From: JABJPM01 sp964344655
GTDB taxonomy: Archaea > Nanobdellota > Nanobdellia > SCGC-AAA011-G17 > PNOQ01
Direction: 5' to 3'
Length of the DNA stretch: 64,000 nucleotides
Assembly: GCA_964344655.1 (NCBI GenBank)
Contig: CAYFOF010000002.1
Span: 62,001 to 126,000, forward strand
The notes under the pieces: generated by a model
Told to the model about the DNA's origin: nothing
What the model saw: the letters and a program-made list of their open reading frames with translations, nothing else
The model's database searches: none
Shown here: positions 61,477-64,000 of the stretch, piece after piece
Layout: every line of letters starts with the position of its first letter
How positions within the stretch are numbered: position 1 is the stretch's first letter
Program-made: the position numbers and the translations under genes

Positions 61477-62910
61477 ATGAAAACAGTAGAAAAGTTACTA
61501 GAAAAAGCAATTTTACGTATCCCAAAGAATAAGAAAGTGGGATTATTATTCTCTGGGGGAATAGATTCACTAGCTTTAGCTGTTTATTTGAAAAAATTAA
61601 ATTATAACTTTACTTGTTACACTGTTGGTACTAAAACTTCAAAAGATATAGAAGCAGCAAAAAAACTTGCTAAAACTTTAAACTTAAAACATAAAGTTAA
61701 AATAATAGATGAAAAAGAAATTAAAAAAACTCTACCTAAAATAGTTTCTACACTAAGAAGTACATCCCCAATAGATGTTTCAGTTGGATTAACAACTTAC
61801 TTAGCTTCAAAATTTGCTTCTGAGAAAATTGTTATTTCTGGATTAGGTTCAGATGAAATATTTGGTGGTTATTCAAGACATAAAGATTCTAAAGATTTAA
61901 ATTCCGATTTAAAAAAAGGATTAGATAGAGCATACAATGGAGATTTAGTTCGTGATACTACTATTGCTGCTGCTTTAGGTAAAAAAATATTTGCTCCGTT
62001 TTTAGATTCTGAATTAGTTGATTATTCTTTAACAATACCTGCTTCTCGCAAAATTTCTTCAAAAGGTGTAAATAAATTAATTTTACGTGAATTATTAATT
62101 TCAAATGGTATTGATTCTTCTTTTGCTTCGCGTTTGAAAAAAGCTGCTCAGTATGGTTCTGGGTTTGATAAAGTAATTACTAAGTTAGCTTCTGGTTCTA
62201 AAGAGAAATATTTAAAATCGTTCTTTAATGTTTGTTCACTTTATAGTTCTGGGAAAGATTCTACTTATTCATTGCAAGTTGTAAAAGAAGAAGGTTATAA
62301 TGTAAATTGTTTAGTTACTATTAAATCTAAAAACTTAGATTCGTATATGTATCACACTCCAAACGTTGATTTGGTTAAGTTGCAGGCTAAGAGTTTAGGT
62401 TTGCCTTTAATTACTGTTAAGACTTCTGGTAAGAAAGAAGATGAGTTGAAGGATTTAGAGAGGGCTTTGGTTAAGGCTAAGAAAAAGTTTGGGATAAGTG
62501 GTGTTGTAACTGGCGCTTTGTTTTCTGAATACCAAGCTTCTAGAATTGGAAAGATTTGTAAAAATTTAAGTTTAGAGTGTTTTAATCCACTTTGGCATAA
62601 AGATCAAGCTTCTTATATGAAAGAACTTTTAGATAATAAATATGAAATAATAATTTCTTCAATTGCAGCAGATGGTTTAAATGAATCTTGGTTAGGAAAA
62701 AAACTAGATCAAAAAATGCTAGATGATTTGAATAAATTAAATGATAAAATTGGACTTAATGTAGCGGGCGAGGGTGGTGAATTCGAAAGCCTTGTAACAA
62801 ACTGTCCTTTATTCAAGAAAAAAATTGAAATTGTTAAAGCAGAAAGAAAAATGAGTTCTGAGTTTGTTGGAAAATACATAATAAATAAAGCTAAGTTAAA
62901 ATCCGAATAA
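61477..62910 (+). CDS. Asparagine-synthase-like domain fused to diphthine--ammonia ligase (Dph6)
   Basis: 477 residues, two ATP-pyrophosphatase modules in one protein. N-terminal (about 20-225): LLFSGGIDSLALAV and VISGLGSDEIFGGYSRH, as in asparagine synthetase synthase domains, without a glutaminase domain. C-terminal (about 250-470): LYSSGKDSTYSL, NLDSYMYHTPN, ITGALFSEYQ-type VTGALFSEYQ, NPLWHKDQ and GEGGEFESLVTNC, the Dph6 family. Dph6 amidates diphthine on EF-2. I start at the ATG at 61477 (not a TTG at 61465) because CTTAAAAA lies about 25 bp upstream. Confidence 0.88.
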   Translation: MKTVEKLLEKAILRIPKNKKVGLLFSGGIDSLALAVYLKKLNYNFTCYTVGTKTSKDIEAAKKLAKTLNLKHKVKIIDEKEIKKTLPKIVSTLRSTSPIDVSVGLTTYLASKFASEKIVISGLGSDEIFGGYSRHKDSKDLNSDLKKGLDRAYNGDLVRDTTIAAALGKKIFAPFLDSELVDYSLTIPASRKISSKGVNKLILRELLISNGIDSSFASRLKKAAQYGSGFDKVITKLASGSKEKYLKSFFNVCSLYSSGKDSTYSLQVVKEEGYNVNCLVTIKSKNLDSYMYHTPNVDLVKLQAKSLGLPLITVKTSGKKEDELKDLERALVKAKKKFGISGVVTGALFSEYQASRIGKICKNLSLECFNPLWHKDQASYMKELLDNKYEIIISSIAADGLNESWLGKKLDQKMLDDLNKLNDKIGLNVAGEGGEFESLVTNCPLFKKKIEIVKAERKMSSEFVGKYIINKAKLKSE

Positions 62911-62912
62911 AA

Positions 62913-63176
62913 TTAATCTCTTTTTCTTGGAGAATAAGTATCTAAAGTATGGTTCCGAGAAGTTCCAGCAACAAGTCCCAGAAGAGTAAGGCCCAACAAG
63001 AGGTAACCTACATCATATTGTGTTTGGGAAGTTCTTTCTTGAACATTATCAGCCATATTCAAAGAAACCATAGCTCCATAACCTCCAGCGTTAGATTCAC
63101 TAGGGACAGTACTAGCTAAAAGCAAAGTTGCTAGTCCAGTTCCAATTGTATTTCTTATTCTTCCCATCTCTACCAA
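62913..63176 (-). CDS. Small exported membrane protein, 87 aa
   Basis: A signal-like helix (about 9-28) and a second helix (DVGYLLLGLTLLGLVAG) with a basic end. No function recognised. Convergent with the fusion gene. Confidence 0.5.
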   Translation of the reverse strand: MVEMGRIRNTIGTGLATLLLASTVPSESNAGGYGAMVSLNMADNVQERTSQTQYDVGYLLLGLTLLGLVAGTSRNHTLDTYSPRKRD

Positions 63177-63234
63177 TTAAGGGAATCCAATTAAACTTAT
63201 AAAACTAACTTTTTACGTTCAAACGCTTTTCTAA

Positions 63235-63666
63235 AGATATCTAAGCAGGGAAGAATTTCTAAAAATTGTCAGATGGAAAGCAGTAAGAGCAATAAGAAAA
63301 GCAGAAGAAAACCCCTCAGAAGTAATAGAACAAATAACAAAGTTTGCATTTAATACAGAAAATGAAGAAACAAAGATGAGAGTTTTAACTTCTTTAACAG
63401 GAGTTTCTATTCCTATGGCATCTGCACTATTAACAATACCTTTTCCAAACGAATATGGAGTTATAGATATAAGGGCATGGCAAAGTCTCTATGAGTTAGG
63501 AATGGTAGATTATCAAAAGGAAGTTTTCAACTTGAAAGATTGGTTATTATACCTAAAAATAATTAGGGAAGCAAGTAAGGAATGGGAAATCTCTCCAAGA
63601 GAAGTTGATAAAGTTCTTTTTATGTATGACAAAGTTAACAGAAAAGGTGTGTTATACAAAAATTAA
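63235..63666 (+). pseudogene. 5'-truncated gene of a conserved-looking family
   Basis: The ATG at 63376 gives 96 residues, but the frame stays open and protein-like back to 63235 (YLSREEFLKIVRWKAVRAIR, then KAEENPSEVIEQITKFA) with no ATG, GTG or TTG; a stop precedes it. The usual family pattern L-T-x-E-E-F...W-K...T...L-x-G-V-S-x-P-M-A-S-A is recognisable, with LTGVSIPMASALLTIPFP in the visible part. The true start seems to be lost. The 96-residue reading may still be made. Confidence 0.6.
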
Positions 63667-63734
63667 CTCCTACATTCAGATAATACTCTCTTAATCCGAA
63701 ATATTTATTAACATATTGATTTGGACAATAATAA

Positions 63735-64000
63735 ATGCTTCCAGACAGCAAGATACAAGAAGGATTGAGCGTAGCGTACATTAAAGCAATATGTAACAAA
63801 GCAGGACACGATTTAAAATTTTCTGAAAATGATAATGGAGTAGATATCACTGTATCTAAATTAGCAATAAGGTCTGGGAATAAAGTTTATCCTACAGGGC
63901 ACAATTTAGATATACAAGCAAAATCTACTTATAATTTTACTGAAGAAGAAGACTTCATCAAATATTCTATAAAAACAAAAAATTACAATGATCTTGTTCA
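63735..64000 (+). CDS. DUF4365-like protein, N-terminal part only
   Basis: The gene runs off the right edge. Visible residues MLPDSKIQEGLSVAYIKAIC, NGVDITVSKLA, LDIQAKSTYNF and YSIKTKNYNDLV match the opening of DUF4365-type domains, which have the D...Q-x-K layout of PD-(D/E)xK nucleases. Function unknown; such domains occur in defence-like settings. TATA-like AATATTTATTAA lies about 30 bp upstream. Confidence 0.6.
   Translation, partial: MLPDSKIQEGLSVAYIKAICNKAGHDLKFSENDNGVDITVSKLAIRSGNKVYPTGHNLDIQAKSTYNFTEEEDFIKYSIKTKNYNDLV

Overview
The window is a strongly A+T-rich piece of an archaeal chromosome. The archaeal signs are an RNA polymerase operon with split B and A subunits (B'', B', A', A''), RpoH, L30e and a NusA-like KH protein; aEF-2 and aEF-1A; a beta-CASP/KH termination factor (FttA/aCPSF1) beside proteasome beta; tRNAs with introns; and many genes whose ATG lies about 25 bp after a TATA box, as expected of leaderless mRNAs. 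The very compact layout, the many small secreted or Cys-rich orphans and the bacterial-type genes (lgt, sugar transferase, L,D-transpeptidase, RHS core) suggest a small-genome DPANN archaeon of the Woesearchaeota/Pacearchaeota kind. That placement is inference.

Layout. 1-2.5 kb: start of a cysteine desulfurase and five small minus-strand genes. 2.6-4.4 kb: prolipoprotein diacylglyceryl transferase (lgt) and a membrane-anchored DsbA-like protein. 4.4-4.9 kb: tRNA-Tyr (intron), tRNA-Asp and tRNA-Lys (intron in the T loop), feeding into the large plus-strand operon rpoH-rpoB''-rpoB'-rpoA'-rpoA''-rpl30e-nusA-rps12-rps7 (4.9-13.9 kb). The str-type order continues with fusA, tuf and rps10 (15.8-20.2 kb), but opposite-strand accessory genes interrupt it. 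20.2-22 kb: a secreted RHS-core protein ending in an L,D-transpeptidase-like domain, plus two small genes. 22.3-25.2 kb: glmS, tRNA-Ser and a sugar-phosphate transferase. 25.5-30.3 kb: AlkD-like protein, a phosphoesterase and an Lhr-type helicase. 30.4-33.9 kb: small genes, a SET-domain methyltransferase, an HExxH protein and a ribbon-helix-helix pair. 34-37 kb: a run of surface proteins. 37-38.7 kb: SDR oxidoreductase, a cut-off dph2 and Ogt. 38.7-44.2 kb: a minus-strand operon from a TrmB-like regulator to pheS-pheT. 44.3-46 kb: a second RHS-core protein with a sequon-packed linker and a His/Cys hydrolase-like tail. 46-48.6 kb: TrpRS, tRNA-Trp and a presenilin-type protease. 48.6-50.9 kb: signal-peptidase-like operon and membrane orphans. 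50.9-53.5 kb: fttA and psmB. 53.5-60 kb: secreted phosphoesterase, three mosaic Cys-rich surface proteins and a lipobox metalloprotease. 60-64 kb: a frameshifted gene, a nucleotidyltransferase pair, an asparagine-synthase/Dph6 fusion, a gene that has lost its start, and the start of a DUF4365-like gene.

Themes. (1) Information processing is intact and ordered. (2) Much of the rest is exported: cell-surface Cys-rich proteins, fn3 and RHS proteins, a candidate lipoprotein with its lipidating enzyme, and several membrane or signal proteases. (3) The best candidate for an undescribed system is the pair of small RHS-core proteins, which share a closely similar central module but carry unrelated N-termini and enzyme-like C-termini. 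Close behind are a recurring [S/T]-G-[K/M/N/Q]-A motif just after the membrane helix of six exported proteins and the mosaic Cys-rich family with a 125-bp perfect duplication. (4) Diphthamide biology recurs: EF-2 with its modified-His loop, a Dph6 domain fused to an asparagine-synthase domain, and a dph2 remnant cut off by a convergent gene.
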